A stretch of DNA of 62,536 nucleotides. It comes from Magnetococcales bacterium. GTDB lineage: Bacteria > Pseudomonadota > Magnetococcia > Magnetococcales > JADFZT01. Positions 44,374 through 51,966 of this stretch are shown here, piece by piece. The translations under genes were made by a program, and so were the position numbers. The notes under the pieces were generated by a model. The model worked only from the letters and a program-made list of their open reading frames with translations, searched no databases and was not told the DNA's origin. The stretch's first letter is position 1, and the number at the start of each line of letters is the position of its first letter. The DNA is taken from assembly GCA_015232395.1 (NCBI GenBank), contig JADFZT010000022.1, positions 1 to 62,536 on the forward strand, given 5' to 3'.

Positions 44374-44748
44374 ATGGCAGACCATCCGCCAAAAACGGTA
44401 ATCTCCAAGGCCCTCATCCAACGGGTAGCCGCTACGATCGCCCACCATTTCTCCCCCCAGAAAATTATTCTGTTTGGCTCCCATGCCCAAGGGGAGGCCA
44501 GCCCCGAAAGCGATCTTGATCTGCTGGTCATCATGGAGACCGAACTCCCTTTCCATAAACGCGCCGTACCCATCCGCCTGCTTTTTCAATCAGCCCCCTG
44601 CCCTTTGGACATTCTGGTCCATACCCCCGAAGAGACCGCCTATTGGAATGGTGTCACCAACCACATTATCACCCGGGCGATGGCCACTGGAAAAGTGCTC
44701 CATGCCGAATCAGGGAATCAGGTCGCTGGCCCTGAAAGCTTCACCTGA
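44374..44748 (+). CDS. MNT-type nucleotidyltransferase (antitoxin of a HEPN/MNT pair)
   Basis: The 124-residue protein has the minimal nucleotidyltransferase motif GSHAQGEASPESDLDLLV (GSxxxGxxxxxSDxDLxV) near residue 35. The third carboxylate position is expected near LDILVH (residue 80). MNT antitoxins can AMPylate the partner HEPN toxin. AAGGA lies six bases before the ATG at 44374. The TGA stop at 44746-44748 overlaps the ATG of the HEPN gene, the normal arrangement of such pairs. Confidence 0.82.
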   Translation: MADHPPKTVISKALIQRVAATIAHHFSPQKIILFGSHAQGEASPESDLDLLVIMETELPFHKRAVPIRLLFQSAPCPLDILVHTPEETAYWNGVTNHIITRAMATGKVLHAESGNQVAGPESFT

Positions 44749-45167
44749 TGAATGCGCGCAACATCGAATTTGCCCACCAGTGATTGCGCAAAGCCGATCA
44801 CGACTTAATCACCGCCCGACATACTCTTACCCTCCCCGACGGCCCCACAGACACCCCCTGCTTTCACGCCCAACAGGCTGTTGAAAAGGCCATCAAAGGC
44901 ATTTTGACGGCTCAAGGAATCACTTTTCCACGAACCCACGATCTCATGCCACTCCTGGATCTGGTCGCCACCACTTTGCCTGAATGGCTGGTTGAACGAA
45001 AAGCATTGGCCGAATTGACCGGTTATGGGGTGGAAGTTCGTTATCCGGGAGCCTGGCTGGATCCGACCCGGGAAGAAGCCCATCACGCCTTGGCGACAGC
45101 GGAACGGATGGTTGCCAAAGCCCAGGAAGAGATGAACAAATGGGAAGAGAATGAAAGATTATTTTGA
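44748..45167 (+). pseudogene. HEPN-domain gene interrupted by an in-frame TGA
   Basis: Read from the ATG at 44748 the frame codes MNARNIEFAHQ, stops at TGA (44781-44783), and continues LRKADHDLITARHTL to 45167. HEPN proteins of this type usually have a Trp followed by Leu at the same place (WLxxAexDL), so the TGA very likely replaced TGG. The rest is intact: FHAQQAVEKAIKGILTAQGI and FPRTHDLMPLLDL are the conserved HEPN core. A TTG directly after the stop could in principle restart, but no ribosome site precedes it. The toxin half is probably inactive or produced only by readthrough; a sequencing error would also explain it. Confidence 0.72.
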
Positions 45168-45331
45168 TAAATATCAATTTCTTACAAGGAGATAATTTTT
45201 ACGCATTCCCTCTTGAGATTTCCCGAGAAAAAATTTACCTTTCCAAAAGTCCATTTAATGATGGACATCCTACTCTTCCCGGTCCTTTCCGGGAATTCCC
45301 CTCAAGATCGTGGAAAATCAGGAGATTCACT

Positions 45332-45889
45332 GTGAGCAAGCAGTCCCTGGAAGCCACCGTTGATCCCCAGAAGGTCCAAGTATGGATCTCGGAACTCGGC
45401 CAAGAGCCGTCTGCCGCCGTCCCCCTGCTTCAGGCCATTCAGGGTGAATATGGCTATTTACCCCGAAGCGCCATGGACCTGGTGGTGGCCAACACCGACA
45501 TCAACGCCAGTCAACTCTATGGTGTCGCCACCTTCTACGCCCAGTTTCGTCTGACACCGGTGGGCCGACACCTGATCAAGGTGTGTCACGGCACCGCCTG
45601 TCACGTGCAGGGTGCGGATCGTCTCAACACCTCCCTGCGCCATATCCTGGGTATTACCGATGAAGAAGAGGATACGGCGGAGAATGGCAGCTATACCGTG
45701 GAGGATGTGGCCTGTATCGGTTGCTGCTCTCTGGCACCGGTGATGTTGGTGGGTGAGGATGCTTTTCCCAACCTCAAGGGGGCCGATGCCCAGCGGCATT
45801 TGAAAAAACACGCCCGAACCAACAACGAAATTCTGCCCGGCGCCAAACAGGATGAAACCGAGGCCGGAACCAAGGGAGGCGGCAAATGA
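45332..45889 (+). CDS. NuoE/HydC-like [2Fe-2S] subunit of a soluble oxidoreductase
   Basis: This 185-residue thioredoxin-like ferredoxin is of the NuoE type. The cluster ligands are the Cys pairs of KVCHGTACHVQGA and CIGCCSLAPVMLV. VPLLQAIQGEYGYLPRSAMD and LYGVATFYAQFRLTPVG are the helical and core signatures. The C-terminus is polar. The GTG at 45332 has CAGGAG seven bases upstream; the frame extends to 45164 but with no conserved residues. Its stop overlaps the ATG of the NuoF-like gene (ATGA). It is the first gene of the three-gene redox operon and should relay electrons to or from the NAD-binding subunit. Confidence 0.9.
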   Translation: MSKQSLEATVDPQKVQVWISELGQEPSAAVPLLQAIQGEYGYLPRSAMDLVVANTDINASQLYGVATFYAQFRLTPVGRHLIKVCHGTACHVQGADRLNTSLRHILGITDEEEDTAENGSYTVEDVACIGCCSLAPVMLVGEDAFPNLKGADAQRHLKKHARTNNEILPGAKQDETEAGTKGGGK

Positions 45890-47667
45890 GCGAAGGGCAA
45901 TTGGTCATCACAGTTGGTGAAGGAACCTGCGGTATTGCCGCCGGAGCCAAAGAAGTCGCCAAGATTCTGACTCAGCGTTTTCCGGATGCGGAACTCAAAA
46001 CAGTGGGTTGTCTGGGAATGTGCCACCAGGAAGTGATGGTGGAAATTCGCAATGCCGAGGGCAAATATTGGCTCTGGGGCAACGTCGAAAAGAAAAATAT
46101 CCCAAAAATTGTCAAGTTTCACAAGGGTCTAGGGGATGCACCGGAAAAAAACCTCATTCGCTCAAGCGACGCGGAAGAGACCGACAAGGGGAGCTATCTC
46201 ACCCGCCAAACCCGAATCGCCCTGCGCAACGTCGGCCAGCTGAACCCCACCTCCATGGAGCAGTTCCGAGCCCGGGGCGGCTATCAGGCGATTGAGAAGG
46301 TGTTGAAAGGGGGCATGAGCCCGGAAGATGTCATCGCCGAGGTGAAGGCTTCCAACATTCGGGGCCGGGGTGGTGCAGGCTTTCCCACCGCCATCAAATG
46401 GGGCTTTGCCCGGGGAGCACCGGGAGAGGTCAAATATCTGGTCTGCAACGGCGACGAAGGGGATCCGGGGGCATTCATGGATCGCTCCCTGCTGGAAGGA
46501 GACCCCCACTCGGTGCTGGAAGGGATGCTGATTGCGGCTTACGCCATCGGCGCTTCCAAAGGCTACGCCTACATCCGCGCTGAATATCCCCTGGCGGTGG
46601 ACTATTTTGGCCGGGCTCTGGAAGATGCCCGCCGGGCCGGATTTCTGGGCGACAATATTCTCGGTACCGATTTTTCCTTTGATATTAAAATCAAGGAAGG
46701 GGCCGGGGCTTTTGTCTGTGGTGAAGAAACAGCGCTTTTGGCCTCCATTGAGGGACAACGGGGCATGCCCCGGATTCGTCCCCCCTTCCCCGCCATCAAA
46801 GGTGTTTTCGGCAAGCCCACCATCATCAACAACGTCGAAACCCTCACCAACATTCCCTGGATCATCACCAACGGTGGCCAAGCCTATTCCGACATCGGCA
46901 CCGACGACTCCAAGGGTACCAAGGTGTTTGCCCTGGCGGGTGCGGTAGCCCGGGGCGGCTTGGTGGAAGTCCCCATGGGGATGACCATCCGAGAGGTACT
47001 GGAAGAGATCGGCGGCGGTTCCGCTTCGGATCGCCCCCTGAAAGCGGTCCAGTTGGGCGGACCTTCCGGTGGTTGTATTCCGGAGCATCTGTTCGACACC
47101 AAGATCGAATATCACGCCATCAACGCCACCGGGGCGATCATGGGTTCCGGCGGTATGGTGGTGATGGATACCAAATCCTGCATGGTGGATCTGGCCCGTT
47201 ACTTCCTTGAGTTTACTCAGCTGGAATCGTGCGGAAAATGTACTTTCTGCCGCATCGGTACCCTGCGGATGAAGGAGCTGTTGACCAAAATCTGCGAGGG
47301 CGAGGGGACGATGGAAGACATCGATACCCTGGAGGAGTTGGCCCCACGCATTAAAACCGCGAGTCTGTGCGGCTTGGGTCAAACCGCCCCCAATCCGGTG
47401 CTGACGACACTGAAATATTTCCGGGACGAATATATTGCCCACGTCAAAGATCATCGCTGTCCCGGCGGGGTGTGCAAAGGGCTTATCACCCACACCATCA
47501 TCAACAAAGACTGCACTGGCTGCTCCATCTGTCAGCGGCAGTGCCCGGTGGACGCCATTGCCGGAACGGTCAAGCAGCCGGATACCTGGGTGATCGACCA
47601 AGAGGTTTGCATCAACTGCGGCATGTGCGTGGAAGTGTGCAAACCCGACTGCATCCTGGTGGAATAA
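45886..47667 (+). CDS. NuoF/HydB-like NADH-binding flavoprotein with extra iron-sulfur domains
   Basis: The 593-residue protein has a thioredoxin-like [2Fe-2S] domain (residues 1-90: GEGTCGIAAGA, GCLGMCHQEVMV). Next is the NuoF core with FMN/NADH loop RGRGGAGFPTAIKWGF, CNGDEGDPGAFMDR and GAGAFVCGEETALLASIEG. The N3-like [4Fe-4S] cluster is ESCGKCTFCRIGT. The C-terminus has two ferredoxin clusters (CTGCSICQRQCPVDAI and CINCGMCVEVCKPDC). This extended form is typical of HydB/HndC/StnB subunits of soluble complexes, not of respiratory complex I. It takes the NADH site of the complex. The next gene follows after 60 bases. Confidence 0.9.
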   Translation: MSEGQLVITVGEGTCGIAAGAKEVAKILTQRFPDAELKTVGCLGMCHQEVMVEIRNAEGKYWLWGNVEKKNIPKIVKFHKGLGDAPEKNLIRSSDAEETDKGSYLTRQTRIALRNVGQLNPTSMEQFRARGGYQAIEKVLKGGMSPEDVIAEVKASNIRGRGGAGFPTAIKWGFARGAPGEVKYLVCNGDEGDPGAFMDRSLLEGDPHSVLEGMLIAAYAIGASKGYAYIRAEYPLAVDYFGRALEDARRAGFLGDNILGTDFSFDIKIKEGAGAFVCGEETALLASIEGQRGMPRIRPPFPAIKGVFGKPTIINNVETLTNIPWIITNGGQAYSDIGTDDSKGTKVFALAGAVARGGLVEVPMGMTIREVLEEIGGGSASDRPLKAVQLGGPSGGCIPEHLFDTKIEYHAINATGAIMGSGGMVVMDTKSCMVDLARYFLEFTQLESCGKCTFCRIGTLRMKELLTKICEGEGTMEDIDTLEELAPRIKTASLCGLGQTAPNPVLTTLKYFRDEYIAHVKDHRCPGGVCKGLITHTIINKDCTGCSICQRQCPVDAIAGTVKQPDTWVIDQEVCINCGMCVEVCKPDCILVE

Positions 47668-47727
47668 CGCCTCTGGCGTTCCAGGTTCGAGATACCCCAT
47701 GAAAAGTCCTAGCGCGAGGAAGATGCG

Positions 47728-50670
47728 ATGAGCGATACCATTTCAATCACCCTGAACGGCCAGGAAGTCGAGGTGGCAGCCAATGCTACCATCCGGGAAG
47801 CGGCCGAAGCTCAGGGGGTTCACATACCCACTTTTTGTCACGATGACCGCCTCAAACCCTTTGCCAGCTGTTTTCTCTGCGTGGTGGAGGTTGAAAAGGC
47901 CCGGACCCTGCTACCGGCCTGCTCCACCCGGATAGGTCCTGGCATGGTGATCAAGACCGACAGCGACACGGTCACCAAAAGCCGCAAGATGGCGCTGGAT
48001 CTCCTGCTTTCCGACCACGCCGGAGACTGTATTGCCCCTTGTGAGGCGACCTGTCCGGCCAATATCGATATTCAAGGCTACATCGCCCATATTGCCAACG
48101 GCGATTTTCCAGCGGCGGTGCGGCTGATCAAACAGCGCAACCCCCTGCCGGTGGTGTGTGGCCGCATCTGCCCCCATCCTTGTGAATCCCAATGTCGCCG
48201 GGGCTTGGTGGATGAAGCCATTGCGATCAATCCACTCAAGCGTTTTGCCTCTGAGTATGAACTGACCCATGGGCCTTATGTTCCCGATGCCGGACCCGAT
48301 ACCGGCAAGAAGGTCGCCATTGTGGGTGGTGGCCCGGCTGGATTGGCTGCGGCCTATTTTCTCCGGCAGGCTGGCCACGCAGTGGACATTTTTGAAGCCC
48401 TGCCCGAACTTGGCGGCATGGCCCGTTACGGCATCCCCCGTTTCCGGATGCCTTGGGATATCCTGGATCGGGAGATCAAGGCGGTCCTGGATCTGGGTGT
48501 CAAGGTGCACTTCAACAAGCGCCTGGGTAGCGATTTTTCCATAGCCGATCTCAAGAGCCAGGGGTATGGCGCGGTATTGCTCGCCATCGGTGCCCACAAG
48601 GCCAAACCCATGCGGGTCAAGAATGAAGAAGTCCCCGGGGTGATGGGGGGCGTTGATTTTTTGAGAAAAGCGGTTCTGAAAGAGCCCATTGAGCTGGGTA
48701 AAAAGGTGGCGGTCATCGGTGGTGGCGACACCGCCATGGACTGCGCCCGGGTAGCGACCCGACTGGGCGCGGAAGTGACCCTGCTCTATCGGCGGACCCA
48801 GGCGGAAATGCCTGCGCTGCCCCTCGAACAGGAAGAGACCATGGAAGAGGGGGTCACGGTGCGTTTTCTGACGGCACCTTCCGACGTCCTTCTGGAAAAT
48901 GGTCGGGCCAAAGGGCTCAGGGTCATCACCATGGAGTTGGGTGAGCCGGACGATTCCGGTCGTCGCCGTCCTGTGCCTATCGAAGGCAGCGAAGAGGATC
49001 TTGACTTCGACCTCATCATTCCCGCCATCGGCCAGGATCCTGATCTTTCCTGTATCGAAAGCGAAGCCGACAAGCCCGACACCACCCGCTGGCGCACCTT
49101 TGTGTATGATGAAAAGACCATGGTGACGAGCCAGGAGGGTGTTTTTGCTGCTGGTGACTGCGCCTTTGGTCCGGATATTCTGATCCGGGCCGTGGGTGAG
49201 GGACGGCGGGCCGCCATCTCCATGGATCTTTATCTCAATGGCTCTCCGATCACTCTGAAACAGCCTTATGCCATCTCCCGGGGTCGCCTGGAAGAGTTGG
49301 AAATGGCGGACTATTCCCCCCGTTTCGTACACAAAAAGCGGGCTTTGGAGTCCACCCATCCGCCGGAGCAGCGTCTCAAAAATGGCGGAGGCTGGGCGCC
49401 CATCAACGTCGGTCTGGAGCAGGTCCAGGCCATGGCCGAGGCCACACGCTGCATTGAGTGCGGCTGTACCGCCCGCTTCGACTGTGATCTGCGCAACTAT
49501 TCCACCGACTATGGTGCGACTGAGAAAAAACTGGCTGGCGACAAGCGCAAATATGATGAAGACACCCGCCATCCGCTGATTCGCATCGAAGCGGACAAGT
49601 GTATCACCTGTGCCAGCTGTGTGCGGGTCTGCACCGAAGTGCGTGACGTCAACGCCCTCAGCTTTATCGATCGCGGTTTCAGCACCCGTATCGGACCCAA
49701 CTTTGACGATCCCCTGCAAACCACCGGCTGTGATGCTTGCGGTATGTGCATTGATGTCTGCCCCACCGGCACCATCTCCGCCAATACCGGTAAGGAAGCC
49801 GGACCGTGGCTGTGGAATGTGATTAACTCTTCGTGCACCGCATGCTCCAAAGGATGTGGGTTGGCGGTACATGTGGCGGAAGGGCGCGTGGTCAAGGTTT
49901 CCAGCATTGATGGCGATCCGGTCAACGGCGCTTCCATTTGTGCCGAGGGCCGTTTCAGCTATCAACTGCTACCCAAGCGGGACAACGGTAGTGGCACTCT
50001 GGAAGAGGCCAAACAGGCCATGGCAGCTGCCAGCCAGACTTCCGTGGTGATTGCAGCCAATGCCACGGTGGAGGAGGCTTATGCCGCTTCCCGCCTGGCC
50101 AAGGCTTCCGGGGGCAACTTCTACTACAACGCCGGTTCTGGGATTGATGGCGAGGCCAAGCCCTTGAGCAAGATGCGGGGTGAAGCCAACGTGGCCCTCT
50201 TGACCAAGCTCGGGGCCCAAGCCTTGACCGGTCCGGCTGGGGGTGACTGTCTGGTGCTGGTGAATACCGGGGCCGGTGCGGCATCCGGTGCCAAGGTGAT
50301 TGCTCTCTCCAGCCAAGGGGCTGCGTCGGGTGCAGATATCACCATAGCCGTTGCTGATCCTCTGGAGAGTGCTGGTGCCTTCCTCAACCGGGATGGCAAT
50401 CTGACGTTGGTGCAGCCTGCTCTGGAAAGTAATGGCCGCGAGAGCAGCTTGGCTGCTTTGGCGACTCTGGCTGGAACCCCTGACCTGGGTGAACTGGCTT
50501 CGTTGCGCCAAGCCCTGGCAAAGGATGTTCCGGAACTTTCCCAGGTAGCCGCACTCAATGGAGAACGGGTCATGAACACGGATCTGGCTCCGGAACTGGC
50601 TGCTGTAGCCCCTGACAGCCGCTCAGAGGCCTTTACCGCCCACATGGTTGGGATGGAACTGTCCTGGTAA
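47728..50670 (+). CDS. NuoG-GltD hybrid iron-sulfur flavoprotein (bifurcating transhydrogenase-like subunit)
   Basis: This is a 980-residue multidomain protein. Residues 1-80 form a [2Fe-2S] domain with Cys37, 48, 51 and 65. About 95-520 match GltD/NfnB: an N-terminal cluster region (CIAPCEATCP, CGRICPHPCESQC), FAD site VAIVGGGPAGLAAAYFL, NADPH site VAVIGGGDTAMDCARVA, and GVFAAGDCAFGPDIL. About 620-690 hold two [4Fe-4S] clusters (CITCASCVRVC, CDACGMCIDVC). The last 270 residues start like the cluster domain of molybdopterin enzymes (CTACSKGCGL, ASICAEGRFSY) but lack a recognisable catalytic domain. With the NuoE- and NuoF-like subunits this resembles the electron-bifurcating Stn complex. Confidence 0.82.
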   Translation: MSDTISITLNGQEVEVAANATIREAAEAQGVHIPTFCHDDRLKPFASCFLCVVEVEKARTLLPACSTRIGPGMVIKTDSDTVTKSRKMALDLLLSDHAGDCIAPCEATCPANIDIQGYIAHIANGDFPAAVRLIKQRNPLPVVCGRICPHPCESQCRRGLVDEAIAINPLKRFASEYELTHGPYVPDAGPDTGKKVAIVGGGPAGLAAAYFLRQAGHAVDIFEALPELGGMARYGIPRFRMPWDILDREIKAVLDLGVKVHFNKRLGSDFSIADLKSQGYGAVLLAIGAHKAKPMRVKNEEVPGVMGGVDFLRKAVLKEPIELGKKVAVIGGGDTAMDCARVATRLGAEVTLLYRRTQAEMPALPLEQEETMEEGVTVRFLTAPSDVLLENGRAKGLRVITMELGEPDDSGRRRPVPIEGSEEDLDFDLIIPAIGQDPDLSCIESEADKPDTTRWRTFVYDEKTMVTSQEGVFAAGDCAFGPDILIRAVGEGRRAAISMDLYLNGSPITLKQPYAISRGRLEELEMADYSPRFVHKKRALESTHPPEQRLKNGGGWAPINVGLEQVQAMAEATRCIECGCTARFDCDLRNYSTDYGATEKKLAGDKRKYDEDTRHPLIRIEADKCITCASCVRVCTEVRDVNALSFIDRGFSTRIGPNFDDPLQTTGCDACGMCIDVCPTGTISANTGKEAGPWLWNVINSSCTACSKGCGLAVHVAEGRVVKVSSIDGDPVNGASICAEGRFSYQLLPKRDNGSGTLEEAKQAMAAASQTSVVIAANATVEEAYAASRLAKASGGNFYYNAGSGIDGEAKPLSKMRGEANVALLTKLGAQALTGPAGGDCLVLVNTGAGAASGAKVIALSSQGAASGADITIAVADPLESAGAFLNRDGNLTLVQPALESNGRESSLAALATLAGTPDLGELASLRQALAKDVPELSQVAALNGERVMNTDLAPELAAVAPDSRSEAFTAHMVGMELSW

Positions 50671-50682
50671 CAAAAAATCGTC

Positions 50683-50716
50683 AGGGAGCCCTGGGGGATT
50701 CCCTCCTGGGCTCCCT
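50683..50716 (+). terminator. Hairpin after the redox operon
   Basis: AGGGAGCCC and GGGCTCCCT form a 9-base perfect stem around a 16-base loop that can pair further (GGGGA with TCCCT). No T-run follows (ACTCATTG), so it may stabilise the mRNA end or act with Rho rather than as a classic intrinsic terminator. Confidence 0.5.
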
Positions 50717-50764
50717 ACTCATTGAGTGATAACGCATTCCTCTGACAAAAGAGGTCTATAAAAA

Positions 50765-51214
50765 ATGAACAGCTTCGACGAAATCATCCAGTATGCCATG
50801 GAGCATGAGGAGAAGGAGGCCGCTTTTTATGAAGAGATGGCCGAGCGTTCCGAAAGCAAGGATCAGAAAGAGGCGATGCTGGTCCACGCCAACGAAGAGC
50901 GGGAGCATAAGAAGCATCTGGAAAAAATCCAGAAAAACCACCACCTCCCTGGTGGCGCCCGCCGCTATCCCGACCCGGACCTGAAAATTTCCGACTATCT
51001 GGTGGTGGAAGATCATCCCGGTACGGTGAGCTACGAAGAAGCGCTGCTCCTGGCTGCCAAACGGGAAAAAGCCGCGCAAAAACTCTATCTCCAGATGGCC
51101 GCTGCTGCCGACGATGCCGAGCTGAAAGAGGTGTTCAATTTCCTGGCCGAGCAGGAAGGCAAACACGGCTCCCGCCTGGAAGCGGAATACGACGATACCC
51201 TTAAAGAGGGGTGA
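50765..51214 (+). CDS. Ferritin-like di-iron (rubrerythrin-type) protein
   Basis: The 149-residue four-helix protein has ligand-type motifs EEKEAAFYEEMAERS and NEEREHKKHLEKI in the first half and KREKAAQKLYLQ with AEQEGKHGSRLEAEYD in the second. This is the EExxY/ExxH pairing of rubrerythrin-like ferritins, but no rubredoxin Cys domain is present. Such proteins remove peroxide or store iron. AGAGG lies about 10 bases before the ATG at 50765. It follows the oxygen-sensitive iron-sulfur operon by 95 bases and could protect it; a strong terminator follows. Confidence 0.8.
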   Translation: MNSFDEIIQYAMEHEEKEAAFYEEMAERSESKDQKEAMLVHANEEREHKKHLEKIQKNHHLPGGARRYPDPDLKISDYLVVEDHPGTVSYEEALLLAAKREKAAQKLYLQMAAAADDAELKEVFNFLAEQEGKHGSRLEAEYDDTLKEG

Positions 51215-51297
51215 TATGGGGGTAAACTCTTGGTAAGCGAGTTCATTTTAGCCGACCAACGGTTTTAACCGTATCCTCGTTTGAAAAAGTCGCGTAC

Positions 51298-51331
51298 AAG
51301 AGGCCGTCTTAAGTGACGGCCTCTTTTTTTT
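51298..51331 (+). terminator. Intrinsic terminator after the ferritin-like gene
   Basis: AAGAGGCCGTC and GACGGCCTCTT form an 11-base perfect stem with a 6-base loop (TTAAGT), followed directly by a run of T. It ends the ferritin-like transcript; the stem also has an A-tract character on the reverse strand and may be bidirectional. Confidence 0.9.
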
Positions 51332-51573
51332 GACCTCAACTCCCCTCCCTTCCATATCAACTCATCCCACTCCATTTGAAGACCCTCTCACCATACTACT
51401 GAAGTGTTGTATTTTTTATAAAATTTAGTTTGAGCATATACAGGCCAGCTTAATTTCATTAGATTGTGAATTAAGCATCCTCACTTTGGCCTAACAAAAC
51501 AACTGACTGGTCAGCTTTCCCGGCGAACTTGCAGCGATGCAATCAAATCTTCTTGCTCGCCACAGTTTTCCTG

Positions 51574-51597
51574 GGTAAACTCTTACCTATCAGGTAA
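51574..51597. promoter_or_regulatory. Candidate operator of the higBA-like pair
   Basis: The palindrome TTACCTATCAGGTAA lies at 51583-51597, 20 bases before the toxin start. A further half-site, GGTAA, at 51574-51578 forms a second inverted pair with TTACC at 51583-51587. Such overlapping half-sites are typical of autoregulated toxin-antitoxin promoters, where the HTH antitoxin binds. The link to the antitoxin is inference. Confidence 0.5.
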
Positions 51598-51617
51598 CGA
51601 TATCGGATTTTCAGCTA

Positions 51618-51953
51618 ATGGAAATCGCCTTTGCCAGCACCAAGCTGGAGAAGTGCTTCAACTCTGAAAAAGAGCTGAAAAAAAAGTACAATACGCGCAT
51701 GTTTCGAGCTATATCCATGCGAATGACGGTACTTGAACATGCAGAAAACCTGAACCGAGTTCCAACCATTCCCCCGGAACGGTGCCATCAATTGACACAG
51801 AATCGGGATGAACAGTTTGCCGTGGACCTTGTTCAACCTTACCGGCTCTTTTTTTCAGTCAACCACCGCCCAATTCCTCGAAGAGAGGATGGTGGGATCG
51901 ATCTTTCTCAGGTCACCGCCATCAAGATCCTCGGAGTAAAAGATTATCACTGA
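51618..51953 (+). CDS. higB: HigB-like toxin (RelE/ParE superfamily)
   Basis: This is a 111-residue protein. FASTKLEKCFNSEKELKKKY is the helical start, MFRAISMRMTVLEHAENLNR the core helix, and PYRLFFSVNHRPIPRRED with VTAIKILGVKDYH the final strands. The layout matches the HigB/plasmid-maintenance killer family, mRNA interferases that act on the ribosome. The toxin gene comes first, as in higBA, and the antitoxin starts 13 bases later. A palindromic operator candidate lies just upstream. Confidence 0.8.
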   Translation: MEIAFASTKLEKCFNSEKELKKKYNTRMFRAISMRMTVLEHAENLNRVPTIPPERCHQLTQNRDEQFAVDLVQPYRLFFSVNHRPIPRREDGGIDLSQVTAIKILGVKDYH

Positions 51954-51966
51954 AAGGAGGCGTCTT

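Noticed and set aside
47911-49965. A 684-codon open frame on the minus strand
   Set aside because: Antisense to the NuoG-GltD hybrid, whose cofactor motifs are all intact. No domain in the reverse frame.
47728-50670. [FeFe]-hydrogenase or formate dehydrogenase large subunit
   Set aside because: The H-cluster cysteine motifs are absent, and the molybdopterin-type tail is only about 270 residues with no catalytic Cys/SeCys region.
45332-50670. Respiratory complex I (nuo) operon
   Set aside because: Only E- and F-like subunits plus a hybrid are present; none of the membrane subunits or NuoB/C/D/I occur. The extra domains of the F subunit fit soluble complexes.
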